NCBI GenBank assembly: GCA_009779495.1
Contig: WRED01000012.1
Coordinates: 1 to 53,023, forward strand
DNA from: Oscillospiraceae bacterium
GTDB taxonomy: Bacteria > Bacillota > Clostridia > Oscillospirales > Acutalibacteraceae
Length of the DNA stretch: 53,023 nt
Direction of reading: 5' to 3'
Part shown: positions 15,296 to 23,963 of the stretch, one piece after another
Layout of the letters: each line of letters begins with the position of its first letter
Numbering within the stretch: the stretch's first letter is position 1
Notes under the pieces: model-generated
What the model saw: only the letters and a program-made list of their open reading frames with translations
The model's database searches: none
Told to the model about the DNA's origin: nothing
Translations under genes and position numbers: made by a program

Positions 15296-16205
15296 CGTAA
15301 TCTTTCTCCTTCAGATATTTTTTAATGGAGATCAGGCTTCCCAACCCGCCGGTAAATACGCCGATCACCTCAAAGCCCAGGAAAATCCACAGCACATAGG
15401 ACATAAAGGGAACGGGATTGATCGCCACCGTCAGCTCAAGCGCCGCTTCCAGCGACTTCACGATCAGCGTATATATGCCAAAGACGACGCCCAGCGAAAG
15501 CAACCCGGAAAATCCCCCAAGCACCATGCCCTCCACCATGAAGGGCCAGCGAATGAAAGAGTTCGTCGCGCCGACATTTTTCATGATGCCGATTTCAAGG
15601 CGCCTGCTGTGCATCGTGATACGCACGGTGTTTGAGATAATGAACAGGGACACCAGCAGCAGCATGACGATCGCGCCGATGCTGATATACGAAACGGACT
15701 TACGTAAAGACACCAAAAACGTCGCGAGCGGGCGGCTTGATCGGATATACTGTATGTTGCTGATCTTTTGGATCCTCGCATATGTGCTGTCAAACAGCTC
15801 CATGTTTTCCAGGCGTACCTCGAAAGACGCCGGAATCGTGTTGGCCTCCGACTTTATGATAAAGTCAAGCAGTATCACGTCCTTAAACTGCTCCTTAAAA
15901 TCCTCCATGTTTTCCTCGGCGGAATGATAGATATAGTCGGAGACGTTGGCTATACCGCCGATCTCCGTGCCGATACGGTCGATCTCCTCCTGCGTGATGT
16001 CGTTTTCGACAAAAACCATGATGACGTTCTGATCGTCAACCCTGTCAAGCAGCGCCTGCACGTTCACGAACAGCAAAAAAGCGATGCCGATCATCACAAG
16101 GCACGCCAAAAGCACGCAGACGGACGCGAAGCTCATCATACGGTTCACCCATACGTTGCGGATGCCCTCTTTGGTAAGATATCGTATACTTACGCCTGTT
16201 CTCAT
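15273..16205 (-). CDS. ftsX: Cell-division ABC permease FtsX
   Basis: 310 residues with the FtsX layout: one transmembrane segment near residues 20-48, a large extracellular domain (about 50-165), then three more segments (about 175-205, 225-255, 270-300) and a short charged cytosolic tail (DYDEILEEE). FtsX senses FtsE ATPase activity and opens extracellular murein hydrolases. ATG 16205 overlaps the ftsE stop by four bases (ATGA), typical translational coupling. Its downstream partners here are two M23 hydrolases and an S41 pseudoprotease. Confidence 0.95.
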   Translation of the reverse strand: MRTGVSIRYLTKEGIRNVWVNRMMSFASVCVLLACLVMIGIAFLLFVNVQALLDRVDDQNVIMVFVENDITQEEIDRIGTEIGGIANVSDYIYHSAEENMEDFKEQFKDVILLDFIIKSEANTIPASFEVRLENMELFDSTYARIQKISNIQYIRSSRPLATFLVSLRKSVSYISIGAIVMLLLVSLFIISNTVRITMHSRRLEIGIMKNVGATNSFIRWPFMVEGMVLGGFSGLLSLGVVFGIYTLIVKSLEAALELTVAINPVPFMSYVLWIFLGFEVIGVFTGGLGSLISIKKYLKEKDYDEILEEE

Positions 16206-17164
16206 TTCGCGCCGTCCTCCTTTTGCCTTTTCCTTTGTCTGCCGCCCGCCGGATTGTCGTCTGACAGATATACGGTGAAGTCGATCTCGCTGACGTCCCT
16301 GAGAATATCGGGCTGATCAAGCTTAGGCAGCGTCTCAAGGTCGTCCATCCCAGCATCCTTAATCCCGTAACGCCCCAGGTCATCCACCGTCTCAAGCTCC
16401 AGCTCGGCGGCGTTGCCCGCCGCGTAGGTCGGGTCAAAGGTGTCAATATACGCTTTGTCGAGGTGCCCCTGCGAGGAGCGTATCATCTCGTCGCTGTCGG
16501 CGGATAAACCGTCATGGACGATATTTCCGCCCTCCAAAATGATAACACGGCGGTCGAACTGACGGACCAGGCCGTGCTCGTGAGTGACCATAATAACAGT
16601 CGTGCCGCCGTCATTCAGCCTTAACAGCAGCTCCATGATTTCAAGCGACATCTGCGGATCCACGTTTCCCGTAGGCTCGTCGGCGACGATCAGGTCGGCG
16701 TTATTGGACAGCGCGCGCGCCAAGGCGACACGCTGCTGTTCTCCTCCCGAAAGCTCGGACGGATAAGAGCGTGCCTTTGACGCGAGTCCCACCAGGTTCA
16801 GCACATAGGGGACGCGCTTGCGTATTTGATTTTCACGGGTTCCGACAACGCGCATGGCGAAAGCCACGTTGTCGTACACTGTCATTGAAGGGATCAGGCG
16901 GAAATCCTGAAAGACGATACCCATCTTCCTGCGGAAAAAAGGTATCTCTTTCGGCTCCATCTCGCCCAAATTGTGTTTTTTTACAACGATCGAGCCACTG
17001 GTAGGAACCTCCTCGCGCATCAGCAGCTTAAGGAACGTGCTCTTGCCCGCGCCGGAAGCGCCGACTATGAAAACGAACTCTCCGTCGTCTATCTGGAGAT
17101 TGATGTTGTGCAGGGCATGAGTTCCGTTTTCATAGATCTTTGAAACATGCTTGAATTCAATCAT
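16202..17164 (-). CDS. ftsE: Cell-division ATPase FtsE with long acidic C-terminal extension
   Basis: 320 residues; the ABC ATPase core (1-220) has Walker A GASGAGKST (35-43), signature LSGGE (138-142) and Walker B ADEPTG (161-166). Typical FtsE ends near residue 230. Here about 90 extra residues follow, rich in Asp/Glu (for example SADSDEM, ETVDDLG, DDLETLP) and ending in a basic RQRKRQKEDGAK. The extension is likely disordered and cytosolic. Start ATG 17164. First gene of the leftward operon ftsE-ftsX-M23-M23-S41-GT2. The tail may recruit divisome proteins, but nothing in the sequence identifies the partner. Confidence 0.94.
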   Translation of the reverse strand: MIEFKHVSKIYENGTHALHNINLQIDDGEFVFIVGASGAGKSTFLKLLMREEVPTSGSIVVKKHNLGEMEPKEIPFFRRKMGIVFQDFRLIPSMTVYDNVAFAMRVVGTRENQIRKRVPYVLNLVGLASKARSYPSELSGGEQQRVALARALSNNADLIVADEPTGNVDPQMSLEIMELLLRLNDGGTTVIMVTHEHGLVRQFDRRVIILEGGNIVHDGLSADSDEMIRSSQGHLDKAYIDTFDPTYAAGNAAELELETVDDLGRYGIKDAGMDDLETLPKLDQPDILRDVSEIDFTVYLSDDNPAGGRQRKRQKEDGAK

Positions 17165-17249
17165 TATTAACCCAATCCTAAATATTTATTGAATGATAAA
17201 GCATGTCTTATCTACAGCATACGGCGGCAACAGCGGATCAGGCAAAATT

Positions 17250-18335
17250 TTAGTACTTCACGGGCTTCGCGTCGAGGTACTTCTTGACCATCAGCGCTAC
17301 CTTGAACACGATCGCGTCGTCAAATTCGCGCAGATCAAGTCCCGTGAGCCTTTTGATTTTTTCAAGCCTGTAAACGAGCGTGTTGCGGTGCACGAACAGC
17401 TTTCGCGAGGTTTCCGAAACGTTGAGGTTGTTCTCGAAAAACTTCTGGATCGTGAACAGCGTTTCGGTGTCGAGACTTTCGATGGAGTCGCGCTTGAAAA
17501 TCTCACGCAGGAACATCTCGCAAAGCGTCGTTGGCAGCTGGTAAATAAGACGGGCTATACCAAGATTGTTGTAGCTTACAATGGCCTTTTCGGTATCGAA
17601 CACCTTGCCGACCTCAAGGGCGACCTGCGCCTCCTTAAAGGAACGCGCGAGATCCTTGATATCCGTCACGGTCGTGCCGATGCCTACGACAGGCTCATAC
17701 ATCTCGTCGGCGTTCAGCGTTTCGCAGACGGAGCGGGCCAGCTTCTCAAGGTCAGAGGTCTCTATGTTCGGATGAACCTCCTTGACAATCACAATGTCCG
17801 TTTCGTTGACGTTGATCACGAAATCCTTCGTCTTGTCGGGGAAGAGGTTCTGCACGATATCAAACACGCTGATATCGCTGTTTTCGGCGATGCGGATAAG
17901 AATCACCACGCGGGATATCTCGCCGTCAAAACGCAGCTCCCTCGCCTTGAGATAGATGTCGCCGGGGAGTATGTTGTCTATGATGATATTTTTAACGAAG
18001 TTCCCCCGGTCGTATTTTTCATCGTAAAACTGCTTTATGTTGATTAAAGCGACACAACAGATGTCGATGTGCTTTTTGACGGCGTCCCCCGTGCCCTCAA
18101 TAAAGACCGCATAGTCCATGTGGCCCTGCGAGCCGAAAGCGCGAAAAACATGACCTCCGTAGACGACCGCCTCGCGCTCCGAAAACACCAGAGCGGCGGC
18201 CGACGAAAAAACCTCGCCGATCCTGCCCAGATCGCTGCATGAAATAATCGTACCCGTTTCATCAATGATTCCGACCGTACTGTCTACAGCGTCGCGCATT
18301 TGATGGATGATACTTTGAAAAAGTCTGTTAGACAT
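17250..18335 (-). CDS. CdaR/PucR-type transcriptional regulator
   Basis: 361 residues. The N-terminal half has a PAS- or sugar-diacid-recognition-like sensing domain (DSTVGIIDETGTIISCSD near residue 18). The middle GGDEF-like region (about 155-250) is characteristic of PucR/CdaR proteins, and the C-terminal HTH_30 motif (about 300-335, SETSRKLFVHRNTLVYRL) binds DNA. The family controls uptake or use of sugar diacids, purines and amino acids. Start ATG 18335 follows AGAGGGG. A perfect palindrome TGTGAA-N7-TTCACA (18351-18369) lies just upstream and may be an autoregulatory site. True CdaR function is not implied; the target genes are not obvious from the neighbours. Confidence 0.85.
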   Translation of the reverse strand: MSNRLFQSIIHQMRDAVDSTVGIIDETGTIISCSDLGRIGEVFSSAAALVFSEREAVVYGGHVFRAFGSQGHMDYAVFIEGTGDAVKKHIDICCVALINIKQFYDEKYDRGNFVKNIIIDNILPGDIYLKARELRFDGEISRVVILIRIAENSDISVFDIVQNLFPDKTKDFVINVNETDIVIVKEVHPNIETSDLEKLARSVCETLNADEMYEPVVGIGTTVTDIKDLARSFKEAQVALEVGKVFDTEKAIVSYNNLGIARLIYQLPTTLCEMFLREIFKRDSIESLDTETLFTIQKFFENNLNVSETSRKLFVHRNTLVYRLEKIKRLTGLDLREFDDAIVFKVALMVKKYLDAKPVKY

Positions 18336-18704
18336 TAGATTTTACCCCTCTGTGAAGATATTTTTCACATTCATGATACGTTTCCAAAGGTGAAACATAT
18401 ACATATTACACAATTTTGTTGAAGAATGCAATACCTTTTTCACAATTTTTTTTGATTTTTTCGAGTTTTTTAGTGAAAAAGTTGATTTTTGTCCCCATTT
18501 TTTGTAGAAATGATACAAAAAATTCAAAGAAATTGATTTGTATAGCTTTGTGCAAAACAACCAATAGTTCTTTTGGGGCACGTTTTCACATGTCAGAGAC
18601 TACAAAACTTCAACTGTCTTTTGTATAATAATGCACAAAAAACCAAGACTAAATGTGAAAATTATCCAGGACAACAGAGACGCAAAGAAAGGATGAACGC
18701 GACG
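18336..18704. other. AT-rich intergenic region with repeated GTGAAA motifs
   Basis: No coding sequence is seen. It holds TGTGAA-N7-TTCACA (18351-18369), GGTGAAAC (18389-18396), an inverted pair CTTTTTCAC/GTGAAAAAG (18435-18443 and 18473-18481), TTTTCACAT (18583-18591) and ATGTGAAAA (18653-18661). Six copies of one core in about 310 bases suggest a regulator with many sites or strong A/T-tract bias. A TATAAT at 18624-18629 may serve the rightward gene, but no good -35 goes with it. Confidence 0.5.
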
Positions 18705-19478
18705 ATGAATTCAACACTGAAACTCAGAGGAAAAGCGCTGATCGCGGGACGCGGCATGCGCGCGTCCTCCATGCTGCTGGTTTCGTTTACGGTGTCCGCA
18801 CTGACGGGCATCGCACCGGCCCTGCTTAACCTCACAGGGACAGCCGGCTCGCTCACGCCGTGGGTAAGGCTTTCGCTGAATCTCCTGATTCTTTTATGCG
18901 CGGCATTTCTCCTGCTTCCGCTGAAGCTGGGGTGCGAAGCGTGGTTTTGCTGCAGCGCGTCGGAGAAAGAACCGTCCATACTCCAGATCCTGTACTGGTA
19001 CAGGCCGAAAAGGATGCCCAGGGGCGTGGGCCTGTGGCTTGCGGTCCGGCTGCGCGGGCTGGGCTGGGCGGCCGTATTTTTCCTGCCGGGACTCGCCATG
19101 GCGGGAGGCGCGGCGTACGCGGTGATCACCGAGGGGATCACGCGGCGGCTTCTCCTCGCGTTTTTGTCGGGCACGGCTCTTGTGCTTGTTACCGGAGCCG
19201 TGTTCTTCCTGCTGACCGTACAGCGGTACTTCCTCGCGGCGGCGATCATGGCAAAACAACCCGCCATCAAACCTGGAGAAGCGATACGGCAAAGTGTCCG
19301 GGCGACGGAGGGACACTGCTTCGCGGCGCTGATGTTCAAACTGAGCTTCGCGCCGTGGTTCGCGCTCTGTCTGCTGGTCCTGCCGGTGTTTTACGTGTGG
19401 CCGTACTACAGGCAGGCGTGCACATGCCTGAAATTCGAGATGTACAGAAGATATGAGATGTCACGGTACACATCTTAA
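18705..19478 (+). CDS. Membrane protein, DUF975-like
   Basis: About 257 residues with five or six hydrophobic segments and a basic cytosolic start. The C-terminal part (SFAPWFALCLLVLPVFYVWP then YYRQACTCLKFEMY) resembles the end of DUF975 membrane proteins, whose role is unknown; the match is by pattern only. ATG 18705 is chosen (AAAGG at 18688-18692, spacing 12); ATG 18693 is possible but has no room for a ribosome site, and an upstream-extended frame to 18573 adds a Cys/Asn-rich region with no likeness to the family. It stands alone between the CdaR-like regulator (divergent) and a convergent MFS gene. Confidence 0.7.
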   Translation: MNSTLKLRGKALIAGRGMRASSMLLVSFTVSALTGIAPALLNLTGTAGSLTPWVRLSLNLLILLCAAFLLLPLKLGCEAWFCCSASEKEPSILQILYWYRPKRMPRGVGLWLAVRLRGLGWAAVFFLPGLAMAGGAAYAVITEGITRRLLLAFLSGTALVLVTGAVFFLLTVQRYFLAAAIMAKQPAIKPGEAIRQSVRATEGHCFAALMFKLSFAPWFALCLLVLPVFYVWPYYRQACTCLKFEMYRRYEMSRYTS

Positions 19479-19527
19479 GTAACAATCAATTAAATTTTAC
19501 CCCATATATTTGTACAATCATTGAACG

Positions 19528-20856
19528 TTACTTGAACTTTTTTCGCATCGGAATAATTGGCAGGAATATAAGCGCCGCAGTAACGGCCGCGGCCAGGAAA
19601 ATTTCCGGCACGGGCGCGCTGACCGCTTCACCGAAGTCGTTGATATAAAGCGAGACCTCGTAATTCCCCGCGAACGCCTCAATCACGCGGTTGCCGGCGA
19701 ACGGGCCGATCACCATCGGCAGGAGCACGAAGAAGATCATGCGGACGCCCTGGAATTGCCCGGCCTTGCTTTCAGGCGTGAAGTCGCGGACGGAGGCGTT
19801 GAGGATGATCATGAGCAGCCCGTAGCCGCACAGCATGATCAGCGCGAGCAGCCCGAAAACGCCGATGGTACGGGCGTGTGACGCGAGGACAAGCCCCGCG
19901 ATAAAGACCAATATAGACAGAGCGATGAACCTGCCCTTGCCGACCTTATCGAGCAGCTTGCCCAAAAGTACCGTAACCGCGACGAACCCGACGATCGCGC
20001 CGGCCGCCGCCGCAACCGTTTTCGCCGACATGTTTTCTAAAAGCGAGTTGAAGTCGAACTTTAAAAAATGCTGTATATAAATGAAAAGGTACGGCAGGAA
20101 AATCTGCACCGCGACGGAGAATACGCACACCGCCGACAGCGAAAGGTAAAGCTCCCTGTTCTCTTTGATGACGCTGGGACGGAAGCCGTAAAAAAGGTCG
20201 CTCAGGTAGCTCCCGCCGGGCGTCCGCTCAATTTTTGACTCCCTGATCGAAAACAGGCCGACGACCCCGCAGAGGGAAACGAGCAGCCCGAGCAGCAGAA
20301 AGCAGGCTGGATATCCCGCCGCCGTGACGCCCGCGCCGAACGCCGCCGTGACGAAAACCGTCGCCAAAATCGGCAGCGTAGCCAGCGCGCCTTCGGCGAC
20401 GCCCCGGTTTTCAGGCACGGTCACGTCGGTGATCCAGGCGTTGAAGGCGGCGTCGTTGCTTGTCGCGCCCATGAAAGTCATCACGCAGTCCATGATGATC
20501 ACGACGCTGACGGTTACCGCCAGGACGTTCGCCTCACGCGGCAAAATACGCGCGATATTTTCGCGGCTGATCAGCGCGAACGCCGTGACCGTGATTCCCC
20601 ACGCTATGTACCCCGCCGAAATGAAAACCTTGCGCCTGCCCAGCTTATCGCTCAAGGTTCCCATGACGAAAGCCGCGAGCACGGCCGTGACCGCGCTCAA
20701 CGCCACCATGCGCGAGATGTCCCGCGTCGTACCGCCGATATAGTTGAACAAAAATGTGTTGAAATATACGTTTTCAACAGCCCAGGCAACCTGTCCCATA
20801 AATCCGAACAGGATCAAGTTGAACCATATGCGTTTGGAAAGCTTCGTACTGTTCAT
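19528..20856 (-). CDS. MFS transporter
   Basis: 442 residues, twelve predicted membrane segments. The loop after helix two (MGTLSDKLGRRKVFISAG) is the MFS motif-A signature, and a long cytosolic loop with basic residues sits between helices six and seven (RESKIERTPGG). The start MNSTKLSKRIW with GGAGGG upstream is sound. Substrate unclear: sugar and metabolite carriers with such openings exist, and the shared intergenic region with KDPG aldolase hints at a sugar-acid or related substrate, which is only inference. Confidence 0.85.
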   Translation of the reverse strand: MNSTKLSKRIWFNLILFGFMGQVAWAVENVYFNTFLFNYIGGTTRDISRMVALSAVTAVLAAFVMGTLSDKLGRRKVFISAGYIAWGITVTAFALISRENIARILPREANVLAVTVSVVIIMDCVMTFMGATSNDAAFNAWITDVTVPENRGVAEGALATLPILATVFVTAAFGAGVTAAGYPACFLLLGLLVSLCGVVGLFSIRESKIERTPGGSYLSDLFYGFRPSVIKENRELYLSLSAVCVFSVAVQIFLPYLFIYIQHFLKFDFNSLLENMSAKTVAAAAGAIVGFVAVTVLLGKLLDKVGKGRFIALSILVFIAGLVLASHARTIGVFGLLALIMLCGYGLLMIILNASVRDFTPESKAGQFQGVRMIFFVLLPMVIGPFAGNRVIEAFAGNYEVSLYINDFGEAVSAPVPEIFLAAAVTAALIFLPIIPMRKKFK

Positions 20857-20877
20857 AAAAATGACCCTCCGGCAAAA

Positions 20878-20906
20878 ATTATATCATATTTTTTAACCGT
20901 TGTAAA
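20878..20906 (-). promoter_or_regulatory. Promoter of the MFS gene
   Basis: On the reverse strand TTTACA (20901-20906), 17 bp, TATAAT (20878-20883). A 12-bp tandem repeat overlaps the -35 (20901-20924). Confidence 0.7.
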
Positions 20907-20924
20907 CTTAAATGTAAACTTAAA
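20901..20924. promoter_or_regulatory. Tandem 12-bp direct repeat, candidate regulator site
   Basis: TGTAAACTTAAA occurs twice in succession, followed at a short distance by another TTAAA. It overlaps the -35 of the MFS promoter and lies about 20 bases upstream of the -35 for KDPG aldolase, so one regulator could affect both. Confidence 0.45.
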
Positions 20925-20945
20925 TCGCTTAAATTGTGAAATCAA

Positions 20946-20974
20946 TTGACTTGCATAAAATCAGATGGTAAAAT
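20946..20974 (+). promoter_or_regulatory. Promoter of KDPG aldolase
   Basis: TTGACT (20946-20951), 17-bp spacer, TAAAAT (20969-20974), giving a leader of about 138 nt. Confidence 0.65.
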
Positions 20975-20984
20975 GTAGTATACT

Positions 20985-21075
20985 CCTTAACTCCTTAAAA
21001 TCATAGCAAAAAACTGCACAAAACCCGTATGTCAAAGCTTTTGCTTGTTTTTTGCGGATTTTATAGTCGTTAAGG
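20985..21075 (+). promoter_or_regulatory. Hairpin-forming 5' leader of eda
   Basis: GCAAAAAAC (21006-21014) pairs with GTTTTTTGC (21047-21055); outer CCTTAA (20985-20990 or 20993-20998) can pair with TTAAGG (21070-21075). This gives a large interrupted stem before the ribosome site. No riboswitch family is recognised and no T run follows, so it is noted as a structured leader only. Confidence 0.35.
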
Positions 21076-21118
21076 TGTATAAGAAGTACTCAAACTTATG
21101 ATAAGGAGATGTAAATAC

Positions 21119-21766
21119 ATGGATAAGGAACAGGTTTTGTCAAGAATATGCGAATGCGGCGTGGTGGCGGTCGTCCGCGCCGAAAACGCCGACAAGGCGC
21201 GGCGTATCGCCGAGGCTTGCATGGAGGGCGGCGTCGCGGCCATAGAGCTGACGTTCACCGTGCCCCGGGCGGACAGGGTTATCGAGGCTTTGGCGACGGC
21301 GTACACCCCGGAGCAGATCATCCTGGGCGCGGGAACCGTGATGGACGCCGCGACGGCGCGTATCGCGATGCTGAACGGCGCGCAGTACATAGTCAGCCCA
21401 TATTTTGACGCGGAGACGGTGCGCCTGTGCAACCGTTACCGCACGGCGGTCATGCCGGGCGTGATGACGGTGACGGAGGCGGTCAGGGCCATGGACGCCG
21501 GGGCGGACATCCTGAAAATATTCCCCGGCGAGCTGTTCGGGCCGAAGATCATCAAGGCGATCAAAGGGCCGATCCCCTACGCCAAGATGATGCCGACCGG
21601 CGGCGTGGACACAGAAAACGTCGGCGAGTGGATCAAAGCCGGAGCGTGCGCCGTGGGCGCGGGAAGCGCGCTGACGAAAGGCGCGGACAACGGCGACTAT
21701 AAGAGCGTTACGGAGGCGGCGCGGCTGTTTGTGCAAAACATAAAAACTGCAAGAGACCAGCTATAG
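21119..21766 (+). CDS. eda: 2-dehydro-3-deoxy-phosphogluconate/4-hydroxy-2-oxoglutarate aldolase
   Basis: 215-residue class I aldolase cleaving KDPG (or KDPGal/KHG) into pyruvate and an aldehyde, the last step of Entner-Doudoroff-type sugar acid breakdown. The Schiff-base Lys133 (ADILKIFPGE) and acid/base Glu43 (AIELTFT) are both in place and match the E. coli enzyme's numbering closely; GAGTVMD and MMPTGGVD phosphate-loop motifs are visible. Start ATG 21119 follows AAGGAG; the upstream frame start at 21098 lacks a ribosome site. It is transcribed alone, divergent from the MFS transporter. Confidence 0.94.
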   Translation: MDKEQVLSRICECGVVAVVRAENADKARRIAEACMEGGVAAIELTFTVPRADRVIEALATAYTPEQIILGAGTVMDAATARIAMLNGAQYIVSPYFDAETVRLCNRYRTAVMPGVMTVTEAVRAMDAGADILKIFPGELFGPKIIKAIKGPIPYAKMMPTGGVDTENVGEWIKAGACAVGAGSALTKGADNGDYKSVTEAARLFVQNIKTARDQL

Positions 21767-21824
21767 GAAATGTTTGGAATCACCCTGCATCTCTATATAA
21801 ACGCTGAAAGGACGGATCATACAT

Positions 21825-22649
21825 ATGTTAAAATCAAAAAAAGCAATTATCATTTCAATTCTGATTTTGCTGATCGCGGCCATATGCCTGACATGGTTTA
21901 TAACGGGCGGCTTTGTTCTGCCCGGACATGAAACGACTGAAAAATACAGTTCAGCAATAGTAATAGAAGAAATGACAGATGAGGTGGCCGCCGCTTTATG
22001 GGAAAAGCCGCGGGGTTGCTTTATTCTGGATAATTTCCTGTATTACGGACACGGAAAAGAACGGTACGGCGTAAGGACGTTTACCGGCGGCGGCCTTACC
22101 GGGCATGACAGCTTTGTCTATTTGGATTACAAGGATTTCCGTTTTGCGCGGTTGAATCTTGACACGATGCAAAACGAGGAGATTACGCGGCAAACGTACG
22201 AGGACACTTTCGCTTACATGGATTTTTGCGGCTGGCACACGGTTTCTGAACCGATAACAACATTACATATTTTTGTCTGGCTCGACAATGATTACAGAGA
22301 CATAAGCGGTCATGGCATGAACAGGGGATATAACGGCAAGGAGTACAAAGACGGCCATTATGATGTTTATTTCACTTTAAGAAACGGCGCGAATCCCGTA
22401 TATAAAGACGAGTGGTACGAATATTTTATCTACCATATAGAGCCAAGCTCTAACAACCGATATGTTCCGCTGGCGCCCATCACAAACAGTATGGATGAAT
22501 TGAATCAAATGCTTTCAAAATATCCCGATGTCGCGGAAATAGCCGTATACTCGATGAATGCAGCCGACTTCACAGAGGAAGAAATAGCGGAGATTGCTGA
22601 AAAAATTTTTGTACCCGACGGCTGTGTTAAAACCATCTTATTGTGGTAA
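21825..22649 (+). CDS. Exported or membrane-anchored protein, function unknown
   Basis: 274 residues; a Lys-rich start and a hydrophobic stretch (about 7-29) act as a signal anchor, with no Cys lipobox. The outer part has many Asp, Tyr and aromatic residues (KDFRFARLNLDTMQNEEITR; DEWYEYFIYH) and looks like a beta-rich extracytoplasmic domain. A GAAAGGA precedes the ATG. AT content is higher than in its neighbours. I do not recognise the family. It is 58 bases downstream of eda and 42 upstream of obgE and probably belongs to neither operon by function. Confidence 0.75.
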   Translation: MLKSKKAIIISILILLIAAICLTWFITGGFVLPGHETTEKYSSAIVIEEMTDEVAAALWEKPRGCFILDNFLYYGHGKERYGVRTFTGGGLTGHDSFVYLDYKDFRFARLNLDTMQNEEITRQTYEDTFAYMDFCGWHTVSEPITTLHIFVWLDNDYRDISGHGMNRGYNGKEYKDGHYDVYFTLRNGANPVYKDEWYEYFIYHIEPSSNNRYVPLAPITNSMDELNQMLSKYPDVAEIAVYSMNAADFTEEEIAEIAEKIFVPDGCVKTILLW

Positions 22650-22691
22650 AATGCCGATTGGTTAAAAATGATGTAAAACAAGGAGAAATAT

Positions 22692-23963
22692 ATGTTCATC
22701 GACAAAGCCACCATCAAAATAAAAGCCGGTGACGGCGGCGACGGCGCGGTGACGTTCCACCGCGAGAAATACGTCGCGTCGGGCGGGCCGGACGGCGGCG
22801 ACGGCGGAAAGGGCGGCAGCGTCGTCTTTTCCGTGGACGACAACCTGTCAACGCTTGCCGATTTCCGCTACAAAAGGAAATACCGCGCCGAGGACGGCAA
22901 AAAGGGCGAGACCGGCCACCGTACCGGCAAAAGCGGCTCCGACATGATCATCAGGGTTCCGCGCGGCACGGTCATACGGGAGTCTGAGAGCGGCGCGCTG
23001 ATAGCCGACATGTCCGGGAGCGAGCCTTTCATCGCGGCCAAGGGCGGGCGCGGCGGATGGGGCAACAAGCACTTCGCGACGCCCACGCGCCAGACCCCGC
23101 GCTTCGCGAAAAGCGGTACGCCCGGCGAGGAATGGGAGGTCAGGCTGGAGCTTAAGCTGCTTGCCGACGTGGGGCTTTTAGGCTTCCCCAACGTGGGCAA
23201 GTCTACGTTTATCTCCGTCGTGAGCGAGGCCAGGCCCATCATCGCCGACTACCATTTCACGACGATCGTTCCCGTGCTGGGCGTCGTGTACATGGGCGAG
23301 GGCGGGTCTTTCGTCATGGCCGACATCCCGGGCCTTATCGAGGGCGCGAGCGAGGGCGTGGGACTCGGGCATGAATTCCTGCGCCATGTGGAACGGTGCC
23401 GGATGCTCGTGCACATACTGGACGCGGGCGGCAGCGAGGGGCGCGACCCCGTGAGCGACTTCGAGAAGCTCAACGCGGAGCTTGAGCGCTGGGACGCGGA
23501 GCTTGCCCTGCGCCCGCAGATCGTCGTCGCGAACAAAATCGATCTGGCGAGCGACGATCAACTCGAGCGTCTGCGCGCGTACATCGAGGGCAAGGGCTAT
23601 GATTTTTATGCCATGTGCGCTCCCATCACGGAGGGTACGCGCGAGGTCATCAACGCCGTGGCGGCGAAGCTGCGCGATCTGCCGCCGATCAGGCGGTTCA
23701 GCGAGGAGGAGATACCCCTCGCGCTGTTTGAGCAAAAAAAGAACACGGGCTTTACCGTGACCGCGCGGGACGACGTCTATTTTGTGGAGGCGGAATGGCT
23801 CTTGAAAATCCTGCGCCGCACCGACCTTGACGACTACGAGTCGCTGCAATATTTCCAGCGCGTTTTGCAGTCCAGCGGAATCATCGACGCTCTGCGCGAA
23901 AAAGGAATAAACGAAGGGGACACGGTGTCTATCTATGACCTTGAATTTGAATTTGTCAACTGA
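22692..23963 (+). CDS. obgE: Ribosome-assembly GTPase ObgE/CgtA
   Basis: 423 residues in the Obg order: Gly-rich Obg domain (1-158, with GDGGDGAVTFHREKYV), G domain with G1 GFPNVGKST (164-172), G3 DIPGL and G4 NKID, and the C-terminal OCT domain (about 345-423). It acts in 50S assembly and stress signalling by binding GTP and ppGpp. ATG 22692 follows AAGGAG. It overlaps the mini-RNase III gene by 29 bases, an arrangement seen in other Clostridia. Confidence 0.95.
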   Translation: MFIDKATIKIKAGDGGDGAVTFHREKYVASGGPDGGDGGKGGSVVFSVDDNLSTLADFRYKRKYRAEDGKKGETGHRTGKSGSDMIIRVPRGTVIRESESGALIADMSGSEPFIAAKGGRGGWGNKHFATPTRQTPRFAKSGTPGEEWEVRLELKLLADVGLLGFPNVGKSTFISVVSEARPIIADYHFTTIVPVLGVVYMGEGGSFVMADIPGLIEGASEGVGLGHEFLRHVERCRMLVHILDAGGSEGRDPVSDFEKLNAELERWDAELALRPQIVVANKIDLASDDQLERLRAYIEGKGYDFYAMCAPITEGTREVINAVAAKLRDLPPIRRFSEEEIPLALFEQKKNTGFTVTARDDVYFVEAEWLLKILRRTDLDDYESLQYFQRVLQSSGIIDALREKGINEGDTVSIYDLEFEFVN

